Below, piece by piece: positions 26,141 to 33,837 of a stretch of 64,000 nucleotides of DNA. Each line of letters starts with the position of its first letter. Position 1 is the stretch's first letter. The notes beneath the pieces were generated by a model. The model searched no databases and was not told the DNA's origin. It worked only from the letters and a program-made list of their open reading frames with translations. The translations under genes and the position numbers were made by a program. This DNA comes from Streptomyces sp. NBC_01116 (GTDB lineage Bacteria > Actinomycetota > Actinomycetes > Streptomycetales > Streptomycetaceae), in NCBI RefSeq assembly GCF_041435495.1, contig NZ_CP108644.1, positions 3,081,001 to 3,145,000 of the forward strand, written 5' to 3'.

Positions 26141-29100
26141 ATGAAGCCACCGCTGCCACCGCTCCTCAGCGTCGTCGTCCCCGTCCACAACGTCGAGGCC
26201 TACCTCGATGACTGCCTGCGGTCGGTGGCGGACCAGACCCTCGAAGCGATCGAGGTGGTCATGGTCGACGACGGTTCGACGGACGGCAGCGCCCGGATCG
26301 CGGCGGAGTTCGCCGCCCGGGACAGCCGCTTCCGGCTGGTGCGGCAGCGGAACGCGGGCCTGAGCGCCGCCCGCAACACCGGCGTCCGGCACACCACCTC
26401 CACCGTCCCCTACCTGGCGTTCGCCGACAGCGACGACATCGTCGTGCACGACGCGTACGAGCGGATGACGGCCTCGCTGGAGTCGACCGGCTCCGATCTG
26501 GCGACCGGAAACGTGTGGCGGCTGACCGCGCAGGGGCGGCAGCAGGCGTGGCAGTACCGCTGGCTGACGGCCACCCGCACCCGCACCCACATCACCCGGG
26601 ACCCGCGCCTGCTGGCGGACCGGGTGGCGTGGAACAAGGTGTTCCGGCGCTCCTTCTGGGACGCGCACGGCTTCGCCTTCCCCGTGGGCAAGCTGTACGA
26701 GGACACCCCGGTGATGATCCCCGCGCACCATCTCGCCGGGTCCGTCGACGTCCTGCACGAGCACGTCTACCACTGGCGGGTGCGGGAGGGCTCGATCACC
26801 CGGCGGCGTACGGACGTCACGGGCGTACGGGACCGGATCGCCGCGTGCGAGCAGGTCAGCGCGTTCCTGGGGGGCCGGGACGCGGGACAGCGGCGGGCGT
26901 ACGACGCGTCCTGCCTGCGGGACGACTTCGGGTACTTCCTGGACGGCCTGCCGTTGGGCGGCGAGGCCTACCGGACGGCGTTCCTGGAAGGCGCCGGGGC
27001 CTTCGTCGACCGGGCGGGGCCCGGGGCGCTGGAGGGACTGCCGGTGGAGCTGCGCGTCAAGTGGTCGCTGGTGCGGGAGCGGCGTCTGGACGACCTGCTG
27101 GAAGTCCTCGCCTTCGAACGGGCCAACGGGGCGGGCACGTTCGCGGTCGAGGGACTGCCGGGGCGGCGGCGGGCGGTCTACCCCGGCGTGCGCGGCGCGA
27201 GCGCCCGGCTCGCGCGCACGGACATCCCCGCCGTGGCGCGGTTGCTGGAGGCGCGCTGGGGCGCGGACGGGAGGCTGCGGCTGCGCGGGTACGCGTATCT
27301 GCGCAACCTGCCCGCCGCCTCCGCCCGGCAGCGGCTCACGGTGGGGATGGTCCGGGCGGAGCGCGGACATCAGGTGCGACCGGTGCCGGTGCGGTCCGTG
27401 TCCGCGCCCGAGGCGACGGTGAACTCCGGCCAGGAGCTGCACGGCTACGACCACGCGGGCTTCGAGATGGTCCTGGACCCGGACCGGCTGCCCGCGACGG
27501 CGGACGGCCGCGGCTGGCTCGTCGGCCTGGTCCTCGCCGTCCCCGGGACGGTACGCCGGGTGGCGGTGCGCGCCCCGGACGCGGGCGCGGACCAGCCGCT
27601 CGTCCACGACCTGGGCGACGGGCGGCGGGCGGTGCTCGACTACCGGGGCGGCCGGCTCCGGCTGACCGTGACGCGCCTGCGGGCACGGGCCGAGGGGCAC
27701 CGGACCGCCGGGGCGCAGGGGGCCCCGCTGGAACTCACGGGCCGGCTCCTCGGCGGGAGCGGGAGCAGACCGACGGCGCTGGTGCTGACACGCGAGAGCG
27801 AAGAGGGGAGCGAGGAGCGCGCGGGGAGCGAGGAGCGCTCCTGTCCGGTGGAGTACGCGGAGACCGCCGGCGACGGGGGGCGCGGGCCGGACGGGGTCGG
27901 GTTCACGGTGCGGGTGCCGCTCGCCGGTCTCGCCGCCGCCCCGCCCTCCCCGCACCGGGCCCCCCGCGAGGTCGAGGCGGCGGGCGGGGCGCGCTGGCGG
28001 GTCCGGCTGCTGCTCGCCGACGGCGCCCGCGTCCCGCTGCCCGCCGCCCCGGACCTGCCGCCGCCCGCGTGCGCGGACCCGGCGGGCAACCTGGTGCTGG
28101 ACCTGTCGGGGCCGCCGTACGCGGACCGGGTGGAGCACACGCCGGAGGGAGCCCTGCGCGTCTCGGGGACGTACGGTCCGCCCGCTCCGGGGGCGACGGC
28201 CGCGTCCGGGGACCGACTCGTCCTGCGCCACGAGACGCTGCACGAGACGGTTCCGGTCGCGGTCGACTTCGTGGAAGCCGGTACCGGGAACATCGCGGAA
28301 GGCGGTACGGGGACCACCGCGAAGGCCGCCGTGAACGGGGCTTCGAGCACGGGCGTGGGCTCGGGCGGGAGCGCACACCGGCCCCCCGCCCCCGCGCCGC
28401 CGCACCGCTTCTCCGCGCTGATCGCCCCGCCGCTCCCGGAAGGCCGCTGGGAGATCCGCCTGGACGGCCGCCCCGTACGCGTCCTCGGCTCCGCCGCCGC
28501 GCGGCTCCCCCGCGGCGGCGGAGCCGACAGCGCCCTGCGTCCGGAGCGGCGGCACGGCGACCGGCTGTCCGTCGTCGCGGGGCCGGAGTCGCAGGCGGAG
28601 GCCGCCGGGCGGAGCGCGTACGGCAGGCGACTCCTGCGCGCCGCGCACTACCGCGACGGGCGCACGCGCCTCCCGCTCCGCGACACCGTGCTCTACGCGG
28701 GCGGCGACTCCCCGCGCGCCGTACACGCCGAGCTCGTGCGCCGGGGCACGGAGACCGAGCACCTGTGGGTCACCGGTACCGCCCCCGGCCGCACCACCCA
28801 CGTCCCGCCCGCCGCGCGGGCCGTCCCCGTGCACAGCGCCGCCTGGTACGAGGCGCTGGCCCGGTCCCGCCGGATCGTCACGGACGAGCAGCTGCCCGGG
28901 TGGTTCGAGCGGCGGCCGGGCCAGACGGTCGTCCAGACCTGGCACGGGACCCCGCTCGGCCGGTTCGGCGGCAGCCTGACGGACACCCTCTACGCCGACC
29001 ACCAGTACCTCGCCACCCTGCCGCGGCGGTCGGCCCAGTGGTCGGTGCTGGTCTCCCCGAGCCGCTTCGCCACCCCGTGGCTGCGCCGGTCGCTGGGGTA

Positions 29101-29776
29101 CGAGGGCGAGGTGCTGGAGGCCGGGTCGCCCGCCAACGACGTGCTGTTCCCGCCCGACCGGGACAAGGCCGCCGAGGAGGTCCGGCGCGCGCTGGGCGTC
29201 CCGGAGGACCACCGCGTCGTGCTGTACGCCCCGACCTACCGCGACCACCTGGCCCATCCCCCGGCGGCGTCCGCCGACCGCACGGCCCCCGGCCCGTACC
29301 GCTGGGACCCGGCACTCGACCCGGGAGCCCTGGCCCGGGCCCTCGGCCCCGGCCACACGGTGCTGGTGCGCCGCCACCCCCGGGTCACGGGCAGCGTCCC
29401 GGCCGGGCCCGGCGTGCTCGACGTCTCGCACCACCCGGGGGCCGCGGGGCTGCTCCTGATCGCCGACGTCCTGGTGACGGACTACGCGGGGCTGATGTTC
29501 GACTTCGCGCTGACGGGCCGCCCGATGCTCTTCCACACGTACGACCTGGAGCACTACCGCGACACCGTGCGCGGCTTCTGCCTGGACTTCGAGACCCGGG
29601 CGCCGGGGCCGCTGCTGGTCACGACGGACGAGGTGGCGCAGGCGCTGCGCGACACCGGGTCGCTGACGGCCCGGCACGCCGACGCGTACGAGAGCTTCCG
29701 CCGCGACTACTGCGATCTGGACGACGGCGGCGCGGCGGCCCGGGTCGCGGACCGGCTGCTGGCGGAGACGCCCTGA
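26141..29776 (+). CDS. GT2 / TagF-type fusion, 1211 residues, with divergent TagF motifs
   Basis: The N-terminal GT2 domain has V-V-V-P-V-H-N-V-E-A-Y, V-M-V-D-D-G-S-T-D-G and D-S-D-D, all as expected. The C-terminal TagF domain has V-V-Q-T-W-H-G-T-P-L (about 931), but A-G-S-P-A-N-D-V where paralogs have G-Y-P-R-N-D, and T-D-Y-A-G-L-M-F-D-F (about 1111) where most have D-Y-S-S. The middle region is beta-rich with disordered inserts: G-S-E-E-R repeats around 27806-27838 and a Gly/Ser/Ala-rich stretch near 28290-28380. The architecture matches the 1147-residue protein, so they are probably paralogs. The ATG at 26141 follows CCAGGAC. The polymerase half may have altered specificity or be inactive. 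Confidence 0.9.
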   Translation: MKPPLPPLLSVVVPVHNVEAYLDDCLRSVADQTLEAIEVVMVDDGSTDGSARIAAEFAARDSRFRLVRQRNAGLSAARNTGVRHTTSTVPYLAFADSDDIVVHDAYERMTASLESTGSDLATGNVWRLTAQGRQQAWQYRWLTATRTRTHITRDPRLLADRVAWNKVFRRSFWDAHGFAFPVGKLYEDTPVMIPAHHLAGSVDVLHEHVYHWRVREGSITRRRTDVTGVRDRIAACEQVSAFLGGRDAGQRRAYDASCLRDDFGYFLDGLPLGGEAYRTAFLEGAGAFVDRAGPGALEGLPVELRVKWSLVRERRLDDLLEVLAFERANGAGTFAVEGLPGRRRAVYPGVRGASARLARTDIPAVARLLEARWGADGRLRLRGYAYLRNLPAASARQRLTVGMVRAERGHQVRPVPVRSVSAPEATVNSGQELHGYDHAGFEMVLDPDRLPATADGRGWLVGLVLAVPGTVRRVAVRAPDAGADQPLVHDLGDGRRAVLDYRGGRLRLTVTRLRARAEGHRTAGAQGAPLELTGRLLGGSGSRPTALVLTRESEEGSEERAGSEERSCPVEYAETAGDGGRGPDGVGFTVRVPLAGLAAAPPSPHRAPREVEAAGGARWRVRLLLADGARVPLPAAPDLPPPACADPAGNLVLDLSGPPYADRVEHTPEGALRVSGTYGPPAPGATAASGDRLVLRHETLHETVPVAVDFVEAGTGNIAEGGTGTTAKAAVNGASSTGVGSGGSAHRPPAPAPPHRFSALIAPPLPEGRWEIRLDGRPVRVLGSAAARLPRGGGADSALRPERRHGDRLSVVAGPESQAEAAGRSAYGRRLLRAAHYRDGRTRLPLRDTVLYAGGDSPRAVHAELVRRGTETEHLWVTGTAPGRTTHVPPAARAVPVHSAAWYEALARSRRIVTDEQLPGWFERRPGQTVVQTWHGTPLGRFGGSLTDTLYADHQYLATLPRRSAQWSVLVSPSRFATPWLRRSLGYEGEVLEAGSPANDVLFPPDRDKAAEEVRRALGVPEDHRVVLYAPTYRDHLAHPPAASADRTAPGPYRWDPALDPGALARALGPGHTVLVRRHPRVTGSVPAGPGVLDVSHHPGAAGLLLIADVLVTDYAGLMFDFALTGRPMLFHTYDLEHYRDTVRGFCLDFETRAPGPLLVTTDEVAQALRDTGSLTARHADAYESFRRDYCDLDDGGAAARVADRLLAETP

Positions 29777-29858
29777 GGAATCCGGGAATCCGGGGCCCGG
29801 AATCCCTCGGACGGGTGGCGGCGGGGAGAGCGGGCCCGCCGCACGGAACCCATGAGGC

Positions 29859-31094
29859 GTGCCCCTCTTCTCCGCTGCCTCCTCCGCCCCGTCCTCCGGT
29901 GCCCCGCCCTCCGGCCGCCCGCCCGCCTCGACCGGAGGCGACGGGGCCGACGGGGCGGTCCGGCCTCCCCTGTGGCTGCCGTCGCCGTACCTCGTGCTGG
30001 GCGGCCTGCTGTGGGCGGTGCTGTCGGCCGCGGCCTGGCAGGCCCCGCTGTGCTGCGAGGCCGGACTCCAGGCGGCGGTCGTCGAACGGCTGCGGGTGAA
30101 TCTGCTGCACCCGGCGTTCCCGATGACCGACCTGCCCGCCGTGGCGAGCGCGCACTACTCCCCGTACGCGCTGCTCCAGGGGCTGGCCGCCCGGGCGAGC
30201 CGGCTCTCGGGCCCGTCCGTCGTGGCGGTGGCCGCGTCGGTGAACCTGCTGCTCCTGCTCACCGGGATCGGCCGGCTCACCCGGCTGCTGACCCCGAACC
30301 GCTGGGTTCCGGTCCTCGTGCTGGTGCCGCTGGCCCTGATCCACTGGGCGGACCCGGCCCGTTGGAGCGCGCCGAGCACCTTCGCGGTCGCGGTCACCCT
30401 GCACCTGTGGGCGTGGACCGGCCGGGCGACCGCCCGGACCGCCCGCCCCGGTGACCCGAAGCCCGGCCGGACGCCCCGGTGGGCGGAGGCGGCCGGCATC
30501 GGCGTGCTCCTCGGGCTCGTCCTGCTGGTCCACCCGCCGACGGCGATCGGCGCGGCGATCGGGTGCGTCGCCCTGATCGCCGTCCGGACGCGGACCCGGA
30601 TCCGGCCGACCCTGTGGCGGTGGACGTTCGCCGTCGTGTGCGCGGTGGCCGTGGCGTCGCTGTGGCCCTACTACAACGGGCTCACCGCCCCGCGCACCCC
30701 CGCCGACGGCCGGACCACGGGCCCGCCGGCGACCAAGGGGGTGCGGGCGGCCGGGGAGCCGTACGCCTGGGCGACCGCGCACGTGCCGCCGGGCGAGGTG
30801 GTCCTGACGGACAGCCGCCCGGCGATGTACGCGCTGGCCGGGCACGGGGCGTACGTACTGGCCGACGCGCTGCCCGACGCGGGGCTCGCGCGCACGGAGC
30901 GGCGGGAGCGGAGCCGGGCGGTGGCCGCCTACCTCGACGTGTCGACCCCGCAGGCCCGGCGGGACGGGATCACCGCCCGGTACGGGGTGCGGTGGCTGCT
31001 GCTGACCCGTTTCCAGCGCCTGCCCGAGAACGCGACGATGCTGGCGTTCAGCCCGGCGACGGGCGAGGTGCTGGCGCGGGTACCGGCGGGCTGA
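29859..31094 (+). CDS. Polytopic membrane protein, possible glycosyltransferase-like
   Basis: A 411-residue protein from GTG 29859. After a Ser/Pro/Gly-rich N-terminus it has several hydrophobic segments (near 45-65, 120-145, 155-175, 215-235, 255-275), then a soluble C-terminal domain of about 130 residues with E-V-V-L-T-D-S-R-P-A-M-Y-A-L-A-G-H-G. That domain and the W-P-Y-Y-N motif recall the end of polytopic sugar transferases, but it has fewer helices than a full GT-C enzyme. I do not recognise the family with certainty. It starts 82 bp after the 1211-residue gene on the same strand and ends 6 bp before the convergent TetR gene. Confidence 0.75.
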   Translation: MPLFSAASSAPSSGAPPSGRPPASTGGDGADGAVRPPLWLPSPYLVLGGLLWAVLSAAAWQAPLCCEAGLQAAVVERLRVNLLHPAFPMTDLPAVASAHYSPYALLQGLAARASRLSGPSVVAVAASVNLLLLLTGIGRLTRLLTPNRWVPVLVLVPLALIHWADPARWSAPSTFAVAVTLHLWAWTGRATARTARPGDPKPGRTPRWAEAAGIGVLLGLVLLVHPPTAIGAAIGCVALIAVRTRTRIRPTLWRWTFAVVCAVAVASLWPYYNGLTAPRTPADGRTTGPPATKGVRAAGEPYAWATAHVPPGEVVLTDSRPAMYALAGHGAYVLADALPDAGLARTERRERSRAVAAYLDVSTPQARRDGITARYGVRWLLLTRFQRLPENATMLAFSPATGEVLARVPAG

Positions 31095-31100
31095 GCGTCT

Positions 31101-31709
31101 TCAGACGTGCTGGAGGGCCGCGACCGCCGAGGCGGCCAGATCGTCCAGGTAGCCCTTCGGCAGTTCGCCGCGGACCACGACGAGCCGCCAGTACAACGGC
31201 CCGACGATCAGGTCGAGCGCCCGGTCCGGATCGCTGCCCTCGGGCAGCTCCCCCCGGGCCACCGCCTCCCTCACCACCACGGCGGCGACGCCCTGCTGCT
31301 GGTCCAGGAGCGCGGCCTTGATCGCCTCGGAGATGTCCGGATTCCGGGCCGCCTCGACCAGCAGGTCCGGGATGACCTGGGAGGCGACCGGGTGGCGCAG
31401 GGCGTACGCGGCCAGTTCCAGGACGGCGCGCACGTCCCCGTACAGCGAACCGGTGGCCGGGGCGGGCATCCCCTGGGCGGCGACGGCCGCGACCAGGTCG
31501 AGGACGAGCGCCAGCTTGGACTTCCAGCGACGGTAGACGGCGGTCTTGCCGACGCCCGCGCGCCGGGCGATGCCCTCGATGGACATCCGGGCGAACCCCA
31601 CCGCGGCGAGTTCCTCGAAGACGGCGGCGCGGATGGCGTCCGTCACGTCCTCACGCAGGACGGCGGCGCCCGCTGGGGCGCGGCGGCGGGTTCCCCGTTC
31701 GGTGGTCAT
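31101..31709 (-). CDS. TetR-family transcriptional regulator
   Basis: A 202-residue regulator. The N-terminal helix-turn-helix reads A-R-M-S-I-E-G-I-A-R-R-A-G-V-G-K-T-A-V-Y-R-R-W (about 37-60), a clear TetR signature. The C-terminal half is an all-helical ligand and dimer domain of the TetR_C type. I take the ATG at 31709; an in-frame ATG at 31718 is also possible, and neither has a strong ribosome site. It diverges from the ABC exporter genes, so it probably controls them and perhaps itself through sites in the 213-bp gap, which holds a perfect inverted repeat. The ligand is unknown. Confidence 0.92.
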   Translation of the reverse strand: MTTERGTRRRAPAGAAVLREDVTDAIRAAVFEELAAVGFARMSIEGIARRAGVGKTAVYRRWKSKLALVLDLVAAVAAQGMPAPATGSLYGDVRAVLELAAYALRHPVASQVIPDLLVEAARNPDISEAIKAALLDQQQGVAAVVVREAVARGELPEGSDPDRALDLIVGPLYWRLVVVRGELPKGYLDDLAASAVAALQHV

Positions 31710-31781
31710 GGCCCGCATGATAGTCGGCCGCGACGAAACGGTTGCGTTGCGACGTAGAAGCGCCCTACTCTCAGCGTTACG

Positions 31782-31829
31782 ACGATACGGTCCCGTCCCA
31801 ACGAGGGCGTCCCCACGGGACCGTATCGT
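31782..31829. promoter_or_regulatory. Perfect 15-bp inverted repeat between tetR and exporter genes
   Basis: The arms ACGATACGGTCCCGT (31782-31796) and its exact complement (31815-31829) are separated by 18 bases. The site lies between the divergent TetR gene and the TagG-like permease. It could be a bipartite operator or a hairpin in the permease leader. The spacing of 33 bp between arm starts is about three helical turns, which would suit two dimers. Confidence 0.6.
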
Positions 31830-31922
31830 TCCGTCGCCGTACCGCCCCACCGCGCCACCGCCCGACCGTTCCGGGCGTTCGGGCGTCGTCCCCCCTCCCG
31901 CTTCCATCGAAAGCGACCGTTC

Positions 31923-32861
31923 GTGGTGAGCCAGACAGCAGCTCCGCCGTCCCCGGTGAGCACCCCCGCCCAGAACGTCCCCGCCTACGCACCCGGTGAG
32001 CTGGCCGCCCTGGCCGCCCGGCACGGCCTGACGGTCAGCGGCGCCCGGCCCTCGCTGCCCGCCTACATCCGGCAGCTGTGGGGGCGGCGGCACTTCATCG
32101 CCGCGTTCGCGACGGCCAAGCTGACCGCCCAGTACAGCCAGGCGAAGCTCGGCCAGATCTGGCAGATCATGACGCCGCTGCTGAACGCGACGGTCTACTA
32201 CTTCATCTTCGGCGTCCTGATGAACACCAAGCACGGGGTGGAGGACTTCGTCCCGTTCCTGGTCACCGGGGTCTTCATCTGGACCTTCACCGCCAGCTCG
32301 ATCACCGCGGGCACGCGGGCGATCAGCGGCAACATCGGCCTGGTGCGGGCCCTGCACTTCCCGCGCGCCTCGCTGCCGGTGGCCCTCGCCCTCCAGCAGC
32401 TGCAGCAGCTGCTGTTCTCCCTCGGCGCGCTGACCGTGATCCTGCTGGTGTTCGGCCAGTACCCGCGCCCGTCCTGGCTGCTGGCCGTCCCCGCGCTCGC
32501 GCTCCAGGCGCTGTTCAACACCGGGGTGTCGATGGCCGTGGCCCGGCTGACGGCGAAGACCCCGGACATCGCGCAGCTGACACCGTTCGTGCTGCGGACC
32601 TGGATGTACTCCTCCGGCGTGATGTGGAGCCTGGACCACCTGCTCAAGGGCGACCGGGTGCCGCACGCGGTGATGGTGGCGCTGGAGTACAACCCGGCGG
32701 CGCTCTTCATCAACCTCATGCGGTACGCCCTCATCGACAGCTACACCTGGGCGCAGTTGCCGCCGTTCGCGTGGGCGGTCGCGGCGGGCTGGGCGCTGCT
32801 GTGCGGTGTGGCCGGATTCGTGTACTTCTGGAAGGCCGAGGAGACGTACGGACGTGGCTGA
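31923..32861 (+). CDS. ABC-2 type polysaccharide/teichoic acid exporter permease (TagG/Wzm-like)
   Basis: A 312-residue permease of the ABC-2 polysaccharide export type, with about six hydrophobic segments from residue 75 onward (for example A-T-V-Y-Y-F-I-F-G-V-L-M and F-L-V-T-G-V-F-I-W-T-F). The region after the first helix, A-Q-Y-S-Q-A-K-L-G-Q-I-W-Q, fits the conserved cytoplasmic segment of TagG/Wzm proteins. The first 60 residues are a Pro/Ala-rich cytoplasmic lead. The GTG at 31923 is followed directly by another GTG, so the start is uncertain by one codon. The ATP-binding gene overlaps by 8 bases. Together they probably flip the lipid-linked glycopolymer across the membrane. Confidence 0.92.
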   Translation: MVSQTAAPPSPVSTPAQNVPAYAPGELAALAARHGLTVSGARPSLPAYIRQLWGRRHFIAAFATAKLTAQYSQAKLGQIWQIMTPLLNATVYYFIFGVLMNTKHGVEDFVPFLVTGVFIWTFTASSITAGTRAISGNIGLVRALHFPRASLPVALALQQLQQLLFSLGALTVILLVFGQYPRPSWLLAVPALALQALFNTGVSMAVARLTAKTPDIAQLTPFVLRTWMYSSGVMWSLDHLLKGDRVPHAVMVALEYNPAALFINLMRYALIDSYTWAQLPPFAWAVAAGWALLCGVAGFVYFWKAEETYGRG

Positions 32862-33645
32862 CCTCAAGAACTCCCCCGGGGACGACCGTGTCCCGACGGT
32901 CGTCGTCGACGACGTCCACATCACGTACACGGTCAACGGCGCCCGTACGGGCAGGGGCAGCGCGACCTCGGCGCTCAGCCGGCTCACCACCCGCCGCCGC
33001 ACCCCCGGCGCACGCCAGGTGCACGCCGTGAAGGGCGTCAGCTTCGCCGCGTACAAGGGCGAGGCGATCGGCCTGATCGGCTCCAACGGTTCGGGCAAGT
33101 CGACGCTGCTCAAGGCGGTCGCGGGCCTGCTCCCGCCGACCCGGGGCAGGGTCCACACCCAGGGCCAGCCGTCGCTGCTCGGGGTGAACGCGGCGCTGAT
33201 GGGCGACCTGACCGGCGAGCGCAACGTGGTGCTGGGCGGACTCGCGATGGGCATGACCCGCGAGCAGATCCGGGAACGCTACGACGGGATCGTCGACTTC
33301 TCCGGCATCAACGAGAAGGGCGACTTCATCACGCTGCCGATGCGCACGTACTCCTCGGGCATGGGCGCCCGGCTCCGCTTCTCCATCGCGGCGGCCAAGA
33401 GCCACGACGTGCTCCTGATCGACGAGGCGCTGTCCACGGGCGACGCGAAGTTCCAGCGCCGCAGCAAGGACCGCATCAAGGAACTGCGCGCCGAGGCGGG
33501 CACGGTCTTCCTGGTCAGCCACAGCAACAAATCGATCACCGAGACCTGCGACAGGGCCCTGTGGCTGGAGGCGGGCACGCTGAGGATGGACGGCCCGGCG
33601 AAGGAAGTAGTGGCAGCGTACGAGACCTTCACCAAGCGCAAGTAA
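32854..33645 (+). CDS. ABC exporter ATP-binding protein (TagH/Wzt-like)
   Basis: A 263-residue ATPase. Walker A G-S-N-G-S-G-K-S-T (about 75), signature Y-S-S-G-M-G-A-R-L-R-F-S and Walker B V-L-L-I-D-E-A-L are all intact. The Y-S-S-G-M form of the signature is characteristic of TagH/Wzt/RfbE polysaccharide exporters rather than importers. No C-terminal carbohydrate-binding extension is present, unlike Wzt of E. coli O9a. The GTG at 32854 overlaps the permease end, so translation is coupled. Last gene of the glycopolymer locus on this strand, followed by the terminator at 33783-33819. Confidence 0.94.
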   Translation: MADLKNSPGDDRVPTVVVDDVHITYTVNGARTGRGSATSALSRLTTRRRTPGARQVHAVKGVSFAAYKGEAIGLIGSNGSGKSTLLKAVAGLLPPTRGRVHTQGQPSLLGVNAALMGDLTGERNVVLGGLAMGMTREQIRERYDGIVDFSGINEKGDFITLPMRTYSSGMGARLRFSIAAAKSHDVLLIDEALSTGDAKFQRRSKDRIKELRAEAGTVFLVSHSNKSITETCDRALWLEAGTLRMDGPAKEVVAAYETFTKRK

Positions 33646-33735
33646 CCGACCACGCCCAGCCCACCAGCCCGACCCCCCTCAACCCCCACGGCCACCTCCA
33701 GCCCACGCGCCACCTCCAGCCGGCCCGGTCACGCC

Positions 33736-33758
33736 CAGCCCGCCCGGCGCTTGAGGAC
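33736..33758. repeat. Single copy of the C-terminal-junction repeat
   Basis: The 23 bases here differ at one position from the repeat unit arrayed at 39955-40140 (CCGCCCGGC in place of CCGTCCGGC). It sits in the intergenic space between convergent genes, the same setting as the larger array. I have seen very similar elements in other Streptomyces intergenic regions. Confidence 0.75.
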
Positions 33759-33782
33759 ATCTTTTCCAGCCCGCCCGACGCC

Positions 33783-33819
33783 GAGGGGGCCGGCGCCCCT
33801 CACAGGCACCGGCCCCCTC
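33783..33819. terminator. Bidirectional hairpin between exporter ATPase and glutamate dehydrogenase genes
   Basis: An 11-bp perfect stem (33783-33793 with 33809-33819), extended by three further pairs after one mismatch, lies between the convergent genes ending at 33645 and 33838. It can serve both directions. Confidence 0.75.
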
Positions 33820-33837
33820 ACCCCCGTACGGCAACGC

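Noticed and set aside
26018..29677. 1219-codon minus-strand open frame opposite the 1211-residue fusion gene
   Set aside because: Same reason: composition-driven shadow of a gene with recognised domains.
31101..33254. 717-codon frame suggesting a large TetR fusion protein
   Set aside because: Only the last ~200 codons are TetR; the rest is antisense to the exporter genes and has no domain. The real start is near 31709.
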